Origin: Thiobacillus sp. UBA2597
GTDB taxonomy: Bacteria; Pseudomonadota; Gammaproteobacteria; Burkholderiales; Thiobacillaceae
Assembly (NCBI GenBank): GCA_002339725.1
Contig: DDKN01000093.1
Span: 1,757 to 21,460 of the forward strand
Direction of reading: 5' to 3'
Length of the DNA: 19,704 nt
Part shown: positions 13,819 to 19,704 of the stretch, in pieces
Layout: every line of letters starts with the position of its first letter
How positions within the stretch are numbered: position 1 is the first letter of the stretch
Made by a program: the position numbers and the translations under genes
Notes under the pieces: generated by a model
Told to the model about the DNA's origin: nothing
What the model saw: only the letters and a program-made list of their open reading frames with translations
Databases searched by the model: none

Positions 13819-14344
13819 GACAGCGACGTTGGCCGGCGGCTGCTTCTGGTGTTTGGAGGCGGTGTACGAACAAGTGCAGGGGGTGAACGCGGTCGAGTCC
13901 GGCTACATGGGAGGCAGCCTCGATCACCCGACCTACGAGGCGGTGTGCAGCGGCGAGACCGGCCATGCCGAGGTGGTGCAATTGCAGTTCGATCCGGCGC
14001 AGATCAGCTACCGGGAGATCCTGGAGGTGTTCTTCGCCATCCACGACCCGACCACGCTCAACCGTCAGGGCAACGATCGCGGCACCCAGTACCGCTCGGC
14101 CATCTTCCATCACAGCGAGGCGCAGGCCGCGACGGCGCGGCAGCTGATTGCAGAGCTCACCGAGGCGCGCATGTTCGGGCAGCCCATCGTCACCGAGGTG
14201 ACGCCGGCTGCGACCTTCTGGCCGGCGGAAGGCTATCACCGCCAGTATTACCGCCGGCATCCCGACCAGGGTTATTGCCGGGTGGTGATCGCACCCAAGC
14301 TGGCCAAGTTCCGGGCCAGGTTTTCCGACCGTTTGAAAAACTAA
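13811..14344 (+). CDS. msrA: Peptide-methionine (S)-S-oxide reductase
   Basis: MsrA reduces methionine S-sulfoxide in proteins or free, reversing oxidative damage. The 177-residue protein starts with the catalytic GGCFWCLEA motif (Cys11). It continues with the substrate-site segments GYMGG, TYEAVCSGETGHAEVV and DPTTLNRQGNDRGTQYRS, and has a likely resolving Cys156 (QGYC) near the C-terminus. There is no signal peptide, so it acts in the cytoplasm. The ATG at 13811 has GGAGG at 13798-13802, eight bases upstream, and lies inside the last codons of the dehydrogenase gene (8-bp overlap, ATGCTTGA). An in-frame ATG at 13787 would add eight residues without a ribosome site. Its place at the end of an oxyR-headed series fits oxidant-induced repair. 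No MsrB gene is in the window. Confidence 0.95.
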   Translation: MLETATLAGGCFWCLEAVYEQVQGVNAVESGYMGGSLDHPTYEAVCSGETGHAEVVQLQFDPAQISYREILEVFFAIHDPTTLNRQGNDRGTQYRSAIFHHSEAQAATARQLIAELTEARMFGQPIVTEVTPAATFWPAEGYHRQYYRRHPDQGYCRVVIAPKLAKFRARFSDRLKN

Positions 14345-14706
14345 TCCTTGTTGCCACCGAAGAGGTCGTCCAGCGCGCGCCGGGTGGCATCGGGTTCGCC
14401 CGGTACGCTGGCATCGCCGCCGAACAGGGCATTAAGTTCGGCCCGGGCGCCGGCCGACGGCGCCGGCGCGGCATAGGCGCCGGGCCGGGGCTGGAACCAG
14501 TCGCAGAAATTGGCCCGCGTCTTGTCCTTCACCGCCTCGGCCAGCGGTTCCCGACACTGCCTGGCCTTGGCCGGGTCGTAATGCCGGCACAGGCGGCAGA
14601 CGTGCAATTCGGCCCGGCAGGCCGGGCACTCGGCCCGACGCGACAGGGGCTGGGGCACGTCATCGAGCCTTGCCCCGCATTTCCAGCAGACCAGTCCTTC
14701 GAGCAT
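14341..14706 (-). CDS. Eight-cysteine zinc-ribbon-like small protein with twin LxxLFGG motifs
   Basis: This 121-residue protein has eight cysteines arranged as two likely metal sites. The first is Cys7-x2-Cys10 with Cys27-x2-Cys30, a zinc ribbon. The second is Cys37-x2-Cys40 with Cys51 and Cys68, inside CRLCRHYDPAKARQC and RANFCDWF. The Cys-rich part ends near residue 75. A Pro/Ala-rich linker follows, then two copies of a short motif, LNALFGG (91-97) and LDDLFGG (112-118). I recognise the overall pattern as a conserved proteobacterial hypothetical but know no function. The ATG at 14704-14706 has AGGA eight bases upstream; a longer frame from 14994 runs into the divergent gene and is not needed. 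Its TAG overlaps the msrA TAA (CTAA at 14341-14344). Confidence 0.75.
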   Translation of the reverse strand: MLEGLVCWKCGARLDDVPQPLSRRAECPACRAELHVCRLCRHYDPAKARQCREPLAEAVKDKTRANFCDWFQPRPGAYAAPAPSAGARAELNALFGGDASVPGEPDATRRALDDLFGGNKD

Positions 14707-14744
14707 TAGCAAATCCTGTAAATTATTGTTATACAAAGAATTAA

Positions 14745-14791
14745 CCCCGGATGCCCCGAGCATTCGGGTGGTCAACCGGGTGGCATCGGGG
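14745..14791 (+). other. Inverted-repeat structure in the leader of the GGDEF-EAL gene
   Basis: CCCCGGATGCC (14745-14755) can pair with GGCATCGGGG (14782-14791) with one bulged G. Inside it, CCCGA (14755-14759) pairs with TCGGG (14764-14768) around a 4-nt loop. The result is an outer stem enclosing at least one hairpin, 50 nt before the ATG. There is no T-run, so it is not a standard terminator. The conserved bases of the c-di-GMP riboswitch are not present. The function is unknown. Confidence 0.35.
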
Positions 14792-14841
14792 ATAAACTGC
14801 ACGACCACATTACAGGGCTGTGCCAACAATAACAACCCGGC

Positions 14842-17064
14842 ATGGCCGATGACGAATCTTGGATGGTGGAGCCAGCGGTAACGATGAATTTGTTTGCCCA
14901 GTTGTGGCGTCGTCTGACCGATCCGCTTGTGGTCGCGCGCTACCGCAGCCAGCTCGGGCTGGATCATCCCCGCACTTATAAAGAGAGCGCCCATTGCTTC
15001 CGCATGCTGGTGAACTACATGCCCCAGGTGTTCTGGGTATGGTCACCGGATTGGCAGCGGGTGCACTATGTCAGCCCGGCCTATGAAACCGTCTGGGGGC
15101 AGTCACGCGACAGTTTGCTCGAATCCCCCCGGGCCTGGCTGGAAGCCTTGCATCCAAGCGATCGTCCGCTTGTGGCCGCCGCCATCGCCCAGGATCCCGC
15201 GCAGCTGACCGAGCCGCTGCATCTGCCCGATTTCCGCATCGTCCGCGCCGACGGCAGCCTCCGTTGGATCTCGGCCTGGGCCTATCCGGTGCGCGACCGG
15301 CGCGGCCGCCTGCAGCGCATCACCGGCATCGCCAGCGACATCACCGAATCGCGCAGCACCGAAGACCGCATGCGCCAACTCACCCGCGCCATCGAGCAGT
15401 CGGCCGAAGCGGTGCTGATCACCGACCGCACGGGCACCATCGAATATGCCAACCCGGCGTTCGAGAAGATGACCGGCTACAGCCAGGCCGAGCTGATCGG
15501 GCAAAACCCGCGCCTGATCCATAGCGGCAGCCACGACCCGGCGTTCTACCGCGACCTCTGGCAGACCGTGCTGTCGGGCCGCTCCTTCTTCGCCACCTTC
15601 ATCAACCGGCGCAAGAACGGCGAGCTCTACCATCAGGAAGAGACCATTTCGCCGGTGACCGACGGCAAGGGCGAGATCACCCACTTCATCTCGACCAGCC
15701 GGGATGCCACCCACCTGGTCGAGACCCAGGAGCGCCTGTACCACCTGGCCTATCACGACGTGCTCACCGGCCTGCCCAACCGCATGCTGTTTCGCGACCG
15801 GCTGGAGCAGGCCATCGCCAAGTCCCAGCGCAGCAAGCAGATCGTGCCGGTGATGTTCCTCGACCTCGACAACTTCAAGGACGTGAACGACACCCTGGGC
15901 CATGCGGTGGGCGACCAGGCCCTGCGGCACGCCGCTGAGCGCCTGAGCAAGCTGGTGCGCCAGGGCGACACCATCGCCCGCCTGGGCGGCGACGAATTCA
16001 TCATCCTGTTCGAGGGCATGAGCCAGATCGATGAGGTGTCGGCCCGCGCCGCCGCCATCGTCGAGGCCTTCTCCCAGCCGTTCCAGGTCGAGCGGCACGA
16101 GGTCTTCCTGGGCTGCAGCGTCGGCATTGCCATCTATCCGAACGATGCCGACAGCATCGACGACCTGTTCCGCGCGGCCGATACCGCCATGTATCGGGCC
16201 AAGGAGCGCGGCCGGTCCAATTATCAGTTCTTCACCGCCGAGATGGCGACCAAGGTCATGCAGCGCGTCAGCCTGGAACGCGCCTTGCGCCAGGCCCTGG
16301 AGAACGACGAGTTCACCGTGCATTACCAGCCGCGGGTGAGCCTGCCGTCGGGCCTGCCGACCTCGCTCGAGGCCCTGCTGCGCTGGGACCGGCCCGGTCA
16401 CGACTACATGTCGCCGGGCGATTTCGTCTCGGCCCTGGAAGACACCGGCCTCATCGTGCCGGTGGGCAAGTGGCTGATGGAAAAGGCCTGCGCCCAGGTG
16501 CGCGCCTGGCACGACCAGGGCCTGCGGGTCGGCGTCGCGGTGAACGTGTCGTCGCGCCAATTCTGGGATACCGGCCTGGCCGACCACGTCGCCCGCTGCC
16601 TGGAGACCTACCATCTGGAGCCGCGCTGGCTCGAGCTGGAGATCACCGAGAACCTGCTGCTCGAGCAGTCGGACCGGATCATGACGACCTTCGGCGCCCT
16701 GGAGGAACTGGGCATGCGCATCGCCATCGACGACTTCGGCACCGGCTTTTCCTCGATGAGTTATCTCAAGCGCCTGCCCATTCTGGTGCTGAAGATCGAT
16801 CGCTCCTTCGTGCGCGACATCCTGACCGATCCGGAAGACATGGCCATCGCCAGCGCCATCGTTTCGCTCGGCCGTACCCTGGGCCTGACCGTGGTGGCCG
16901 AGGGGGTCGAGTCGGAGGCGCAGTTGCAGGCCCTGTTGCCTTTGGGCTGTGACGAAGGCCAGGGCTATTACTTCGCCAGGCCCATGGACGCCGTGAGCGC
17001 CGAGGCCTGGCTGCGCGAGCGACTGCAGCCGACGGAATCCGGCCGGCGGCGCTATCTGATCTAG
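14842..17064 (+). CDS. PAS-PAS-GGDEF-EAL cyclic-di-GMP turnover protein
   Basis: This 740-residue protein has no membrane span and is probably cytoplasmic. PAS domain 1 is at about 50-170 (MPQVFWVWSPDW ... VRADGSLRWISAWAYPV) and PAS domain 2 at about 178-295 (AIEQSAEAVLITDRTGTIEYANPAFEKMTGY). The GGDEF diguanylate cyclase domain is at 300-465, with intact GGDEF at 382-386 and an RxxD inhibitory site (RQGD, 373-376) five residues before it. The EAL phosphodiesterase domain is at 478-730. Its EALLRW (510-515), NVSSRQF, ITEN, DDFGTG (630-635), LKID, AEGVE and GQGYYF are all intact. Both activities could therefore work, with the PAS domains setting the balance. No ligand for the PAS domains is evident. 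The ATG at 14842 lacks a clear ribosome site; the ATG at 14884 after GGTGGAG is a possible alternative. It is divergent from the eight-cysteine gene. Confidence 0.94.
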   Translation: MADDESWMVEPAVTMNLFAQLWRRLTDPLVVARYRSQLGLDHPRTYKESAHCFRMLVNYMPQVFWVWSPDWQRVHYVSPAYETVWGQSRDSLLESPRAWLEALHPSDRPLVAAAIAQDPAQLTEPLHLPDFRIVRADGSLRWISAWAYPVRDRRGRLQRITGIASDITESRSTEDRMRQLTRAIEQSAEAVLITDRTGTIEYANPAFEKMTGYSQAELIGQNPRLIHSGSHDPAFYRDLWQTVLSGRSFFATFINRRKNGELYHQEETISPVTDGKGEITHFISTSRDATHLVETQERLYHLAYHDVLTGLPNRMLFRDRLEQAIAKSQRSKQIVPVMFLDLDNFKDVNDTLGHAVGDQALRHAAERLSKLVRQGDTIARLGGDEFIILFEGMSQIDEVSARAAAIVEAFSQPFQVERHEVFLGCSVGIAIYPNDADSIDDLFRAADTAMYRAKERGRSNYQFFTAEMATKVMQRVSLERALRQALENDEFTVHYQPRVSLPSGLPTSLEALLRWDRPGHDYMSPGDFVSALEDTGLIVPVGKWLMEKACAQVRAWHDQGLRVGVAVNVSSRQFWDTGLADHVARCLETYHLEPRWLELEITENLLLEQSDRIMTTFGALEELGMRIAIDDFGTGFSSMSYLKRLPILVLKIDRSFVRDILTDPEDMAIASAIVSLGRTLGLTVVAEGVESEAQLQALLPLGCDEGQGYYFARPMDAVSAEAWLRERLQPTESGRRRYLI

Positions 17065-18320
17065 AGTGGGGTGTCGCTGGTCGGCAGGGCGGCCTGGCTG
17101 GTGCCCGGGCCGGCCCCGGCGCGCAAGCGTTCCAGCAGGGGCAGGGAAGGATAGCCGTCGGCCGGCAGGCTGGCCGAGCGCTGATAGGCGCGGATGGCAT
17201 CGCGCGTGCGCGTGCCGAGCACGCCATCGGTTGCGCCGACATTGAGCCCGAGCTCGAGTAAACGCTGTTGCAACTCGATGGCCTGCTCGCGGCTAAGCCG
17301 GCGATTGTCGGCCGCGCGCCCGTGCGTCAGTTCCGGTCCGCCGCTCAAGCGGTCGGCCAGGTGGCCCACCGCCAACACATAGTTCACCGAGCGGTTCCAG
17401 CTCAGCATCACCTCGAAATTGGCGTAGACCAGAAAGGCCGGGCCGGCATGGCCCTGGGGCAGGAGAATGCTGGCCGGCTGTCCGCCCTCGGGCAGGGGGG
17501 CGCCCTCCATCGGCTGCACGCCGAGACTGGCCCATTCCGGCCAGGTTTTTTTCACGTCCAGCCGGGCCAGGTGCCAGGGAAAATCGTCCGGCAAACGCAC
17601 CGCCTGACCCCAGGCCAGGCCCGGCTGCCAGCCGTTGGCACGCAGATAATTGGCGGCCGAGGCGAAGGCATCGTCGAGTGAACCCCAGATGTCCTTGCGC
17701 CCGTCGCCGTCCCCATCCACCGCATGGCGCAGGAAGGTGGAGGGCATGAACTGGATCTGGCCCATGGCCCCGGCCCAGGAACCAAGCATGTGCTGGGGTG
17801 GGATATGGCCGGCCTCCAGAATGGCCAGGGCATCGAGCAGCTCATTGCGGAAGAAACGGGTGCGGCGCGCGTCATAGGCCAGGGTGGCCAGGGCCGCGGT
17901 GACCGGGAAGCGGCCGGTGAATTTGCCGTAATGGGTCTCCAGGCCCCAGAAGGCGACCAGCACCGGGGCGGGCACGCCGTATTCAGCTTCGATCTTCTGC
18001 AACAGCCCGCGGTGCTTGGCCAGCAGCTTTTCCCCATCGGCGATGCGGCGCGGGTTCACCCGGGCATCGAGATAATTCCAGAAGGTGTCGACGAATTCGG
18101 GTTGCTTCTGGTCCAGTTCGAGCACGCGCTCGATCGGGCGCAGGCCGGGCTGGACGGCCTGCCAGGTCCGCGGCGAGATACCACGGCGCAGGGCCTCGTC
18201 CTGCACGCCCTCGAGCCAGGCGATGAAACCCGGTTCCAGCGGCGCTTCGGCGCGGGCGGCCAGCGCGGCGAGCAAGAACAGGCTGCCGGCCAGGCCGGAT
18301 AACAGGTGGCGTGTATTCAG
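17061..18320 (-). CDS. Lytic murein transglycosylase (MltB type, GH103) with peptidoglycan-binding domain, CTG start
   Basis: This 419-residue exported enzyme should cleave the MurNAc-GlcNAc bond with formation of 1,6-anhydroMurNAc. The GH103/SLT_2 domain spans about 30-320, with the catalytic Glu128 in FWGLETHYGKFTG. GSWAGAMGQIQFMPSTFLRHAVDGDGDGRKD follows in two adjoining blocks. A C-terminal peptidoglycan-binding_1 domain lies at about 345-400 (QAIELQQRLLELGLN, DGVLGTRTRDAIRAYQ). Reading upstream, no ATG or GTG occurs in frame before the stop at 18363. The only conventional codon, TTG at 18275, falls in the middle of the signal peptide. CTG at 18318-18320 gives the complete signal NTRHLLSGLAGSLFLLAALAARA (split here as NTRH, then the hydrophobic run) and has GGAG (18328-18331) seven bases before it. 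There is no lipobox, so it is soluble rather than a lipoprotein like MltB. Its TAG overlaps the GGDEF-EAL TAG in a CTAG. Confidence 0.9.
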   Translation of the reverse strand: MNTRHLLSGLAGSLFLLAALAARAEAPLEPGFIAWLEGVQDEALRRGISPRTWQAVQPGLRPIERVLELDQKQPEFVDTFWNYLDARVNPRRIADGEKLLAKHRGLLQKIEAEYGVPAPVLVAFWGLETHYGKFTGRFPVTAALATLAYDARRTRFFRNELLDALAILEAGHIPPQHMLGSWAGAMGQIQFMPSTFLRHAVDGDGDGRKDIWGSLDDAFASAANYLRANGWQPGLAWGQAVRLPDDFPWHLARLDVKKTWPEWASLGVQPMEGAPLPEGGQPASILLPQGHAGPAFLVYANFEVMLSWNRSVNYVLAVGHLADRLSGGPELTHGRAADNRRLSREQAIELQQRLLELGLNVGATDGVLGTRTRDAIRAYQRSASLPADGYPSLPLLERLRAGAGPGTSQAALPTSDTPL

Positions 18321-18452
18321 CGGTCTTCTCCGTGGCAGGCAGGCGGCCTGCGCTCCTCGGTGTCAAGCTAACACAGCGCCGGCCGGGCGCAAACCCGGAG
18401 CCGGCCGGGCCTGGCAAAATGATGCTTTGCATTTGCACCGTGCATACAGCCC
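18321..18452. other. Divergent intergenic region with a duplicated GCCGGCCGGGC block
   Basis: These 132 bp separate the transglycosylase and HAD starts. GCCGGCCGGGC occurs twice in direct orientation around 18379-18411, separated by about 11 bp; each copy contains a GCCGGC palindrome. No convincing -35/-10 pair was found on either strand. Confidence 0.35.
18328..18331 (-). promoter_or_regulatory. Ribosome-binding site supporting CTG initiation of the transglycosylase
   Basis: GGAG on the minus strand (within ACGGAGAAG) lies seven bases before the CTG at 18318-18320. It is the only Shine-Dalgarno-like sequence between the upstream in-frame stop and the catalytic domain. It would be useless for the TTG at 18275, which lies more than 50 bases further on. 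Confidence 0.55.
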
Positions 18453-19292
18453 ATGAGCGAACCGCCCCGCATCGGCCTGGCCGAGCTGTTGGACCGTTAT
18501 GAGGTCATCCTGCTTGACGCCTATGGCGTCCTGGTCACGCTCGATGGCCCCTTGCCCGGGGCGTGCGAACTCATCGATCGGCTCAACCGCAGCGGCCAGG
18601 CCTATTACATGCTGACCAACGGCGCGGCCCGGCTGCCGGAGCATGCGGCCCTGCGCTATCAGGGCTTCGGCCTGGCGATCCCGCCCGAGCGCATCATCAC
18701 CTCGGCTGCGCTGCTGCCCGCACACTTCCAGGCCCAGGGGCTGGTCGGCCGGCGCTGCCGGGTGCTCGGCCCGGCCGACAGCCTGCGCTATGTGGAACTC
18801 GCCGGCGGGCGGGTGGTCGGATTGGATGAGCCGTTCGATGTCCTGGTGGTGTGCGACCAGTCGGGTTTCCCCTTTCTGGAGACGGTGGACGACACCCTCT
18901 CCCGGCTGATCGAAAGGATCGAGGCGGGCCGGCCGCCGGCCATGGTGCTGCCCAACCCGGACCTGATGTTTCCGACCGGGCGCGGCTTCGGCATCACCTC
19001 GGGCAGTATCGCCCTGGTGATCGAGGCGGCGCTGGCCCTGCGCTATCCCAACCGGCCCGGGTTGCGCTTCGCCCGATTGGGCAAGCCCTATGCCGCCATC
19101 TTCGAAGAGGCTGCCCGCCGCGCCGGCAGCCGCGCCATGGTGATGATCGGCGACCAGCTGGAGACCGACATCCGCGGCGCCAACGACTTCGGCATCGATT
19201 CGGCCCTGGTCCTGGGCGGCGTGGTCGGTCGCGATGCGCTCGGCGCCGACCAGCCGCAGCCGACCTGGCTGTTGCCATCGCTGCTGACTTAA
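18453..19292 (+). CDS. HAD-IIA (NagD-like) family hydrolase-like protein
   Basis: This 279-residue cytoplasmic protein has the HAD fold with a large C2-type cap. Motif I is LLDAYGVL (Asp22-Ala-Tyr24), motif II is MLTNGA, the motif III lysine is in RLGKPYAAIFEEA, and motif IV is IGDQLETDIRGANDFGIDSALVLGG. The nucleophile Asp22 is kept, but the usual general acid-base Asp two residues later is Tyr. NagD-type relatives dephosphorylate sugar phosphates or nucleotides; with Tyr24 the activity may be altered, so no substrate is proposed. No clear ribosome site precedes the ATG, and CATACA about 10 bases upstream might be a -10 for a nearly leaderless transcript. It is divergent from the transglycosylase gene. 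Confidence 0.85.
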   Translation: MSEPPRIGLAELLDRYEVILLDAYGVLVTLDGPLPGACELIDRLNRSGQAYYMLTNGAARLPEHAALRYQGFGLAIPPERIITSAALLPAHFQAQGLVGRRCRVLGPADSLRYVELAGGRVVGLDEPFDVLVVCDQSGFPFLETVDDTLSRLIERIEAGRPPAMVLPNPDLMFPTGRGFGITSGSIALVIEAALALRYPNRPGLRFARLGKPYAAIFEEAARRAGSRAMVMIGDQLETDIRGANDFGIDSALVLGGVVGRDALGADQPQPTWLLPSLLT

Positions 19293-19311
19293 GCCGGCTC
19301 GACTCGACCGC

Positions 19312-19338
19312 TTAAGTTTTCGCCGATGGGGTCGATAC
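19312..19338 (+). promoter_or_regulatory. Sigma-28 (FliA)-type promoter
   Basis: TTAAGTTT (19312-19319) matches the FliA -35 consensus TAAAGTTT at 7 of 8 positions. After exactly 11 bases, GTCGATAC (19331-19338) matches the -10 consensus GCCGATAA at 6 of 8. The spacing is that of sigma-28 promoters. Transcription would start near 19345, about 30 nt before the ATG of the Arg-rich protein, and nothing else separates them. Confidence 0.7.
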
Positions 19339-19374
19339 TGGAAGTAACGGCGTGACAGCGTGTGGGAGAAAAAG

Positions 19375-19701
19375 ATGCGCCTGCCTGGTGATGCGATTCC
19401 GCCGGTGGCGGTCCCGGAAGACCGCTATCGGATTCGACAGCCCGATGCGGTGACACCGGCCCGGGCGATCGCGCCGCACGCCGGCGCGCGCCAGGTCTAT
19501 CCGGAAAAACGCCGCCCGGGCGGCGAGTCACCGACCCGGGAAGAACGCTCCGAGGAACGGCGCAGCGGCGATGACCGGCGCCAGATGACCCGGCGCCAGA
19601 CCGAGCAGGCGACCCTGCTCGACACCCGCACCGGCCAGGATCGTCGCCTCGCCCCGCGCCGCGCGGGCGATCTTGGCAGCCACATCGACGAGGTGGTCTA
19701 G
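19375..19701 (+). CDS. Arg/Glu-rich small protein, probable late motility gene
   Basis: This 108-residue protein starts at ATG 19375 with GGGAG (19364-19368) six bases upstream; a GTG at 19360 would add five residues without support. The N-terminal half is rich in Pro and Ala. The C-terminal half is highly charged, with repeated Arg pairs (EERSEERRSGDDRRQMTRRQ, then GQDRRLAPRR), and ends in HIDEVV. There is no signal peptide, membrane span or cysteine. It looks largely disordered apart from a possible charged helix. I do not recognise the function. The sigma-28-type promoter directly upstream suggests expression with late flagellar and chemotaxis genes. Only 3 bp of the window remain after its stop, so its downstream neighbour is unseen. 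Confidence 0.7.
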   Translation: MRLPGDAIPPVAVPEDRYRIRQPDAVTPARAIAPHAGARQVYPEKRRPGGESPTREERSEERRSGDDRRQMTRRQTEQATLLDTRTGQDRRLAPRRAGDLGSHIDEVV

Positions 19702-19704
19702 GTG

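Noticed and set aside
14707..14841. c-di-GMP riboswitch before the GGDEF-EAL gene
   Set aside because: A stem is present, but the conserved core bases of the GEMM class are missing.
14845..14852. Sigma-28 -10 box (GCCGATGA) at the GGDEF-EAL start
   Set aside because: It overlaps the start codon and has no -35 match 11 bases upstream.
14707..14994. Upstream extension of the eight-cysteine protein to 217 residues
   Set aside because: The extension runs through the divergent control region into the opposite gene; the ATG at 14706 has its own ribosome site just before the first CxxC.
15103..16614. 503-codon minus-strand frame opposite the GGDEF-EAL gene
   Set aside because: Same reason: shadow of a well-supported gene, with no motif of its own.

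Overview
The window is dense, GC-rich bacterial DNA carrying about twenty protein genes. The gene families (Tex, GloC/YcbL-type glyoxalase, a two-cysteine OxyR, Cfa, NemA-type ene-reductase, MltB-type transglycosylase, PAS-GGDEF-EAL) and a sigma-28-like promoter at the right end point to a motile proteobacterium, most likely a betaproteobacterium. That placement comes from family resemblance only; no rRNA or other marker gene is present. I saw no tRNA, rRNA, CRISPR array, insertion sequence or prophage gene.

Layout. Left edge (1-2058): a GC-rich palindromic repeat abuts, in frame, the C-terminal two thirds of tex, followed by a rhodanese-type lipoprotein. 2059-3773: a leftward pair (GloC, then a GDT1/UPF0016 membrane transporter) and, divergent from it, dtd. 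3776-6283: a leftward pair (ene-reductase, then a SYLF-domain protein) and a rightward thioredoxin-HEAT fusion. 6292-7939: a leftward metal-handling group (53-residue small protein, ZIP transporter, Dps), with an AT-rich upstream region holding a Fur-box-like sequence. 8074-9941: a leftward group (37-residue single-span peptide absent from ordinary length-filtered gene calls, Cfa, GNAT acetyltransferase). 10089-14344: a rightward group oxyR, a COG2403/cyclic-diphosphoglycerate-synthetase-like P-loop protein, succinate-semialdehyde dehydrogenase and msrA. 14341-14706: a small protein with eight cysteines, leftward. 14842-17064: a PAS-PAS-GGDEF-EAL protein. 17061-18320: a lytic transglycosylase that seems to begin at a CTG codon. 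18453-19292: a HAD-IIA-like protein. 19375-19701: an Arg-rich small protein behind a good sigma-28 promoter match.

How it fits together. The centre of the window reads as an oxidative-stress and envelope-protection locus. OxyR, with C199 and C208 at the Escherichia coli positions, sits head-to-head with the small-peptide/cfa/GNAT group and head-to-tail with a cyclic-diphosphoglycerate-synthetase-like protein, an aldehyde dehydrogenase and methionine sulfoxide reductase. A palindrome with OxyR half-site geometry lies at the predicted oxyR transcription start. Dps and the ZIP transporter nearby extend the iron/oxidant theme. The least described parts are the COG2403 protein in an OxyR operon, the two small proteins, the CTG start and the sigma-28-driven Arg-rich protein.

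All five convergent gene pairs touch or overlap, leaving no room for ordinary intergenic terminators.
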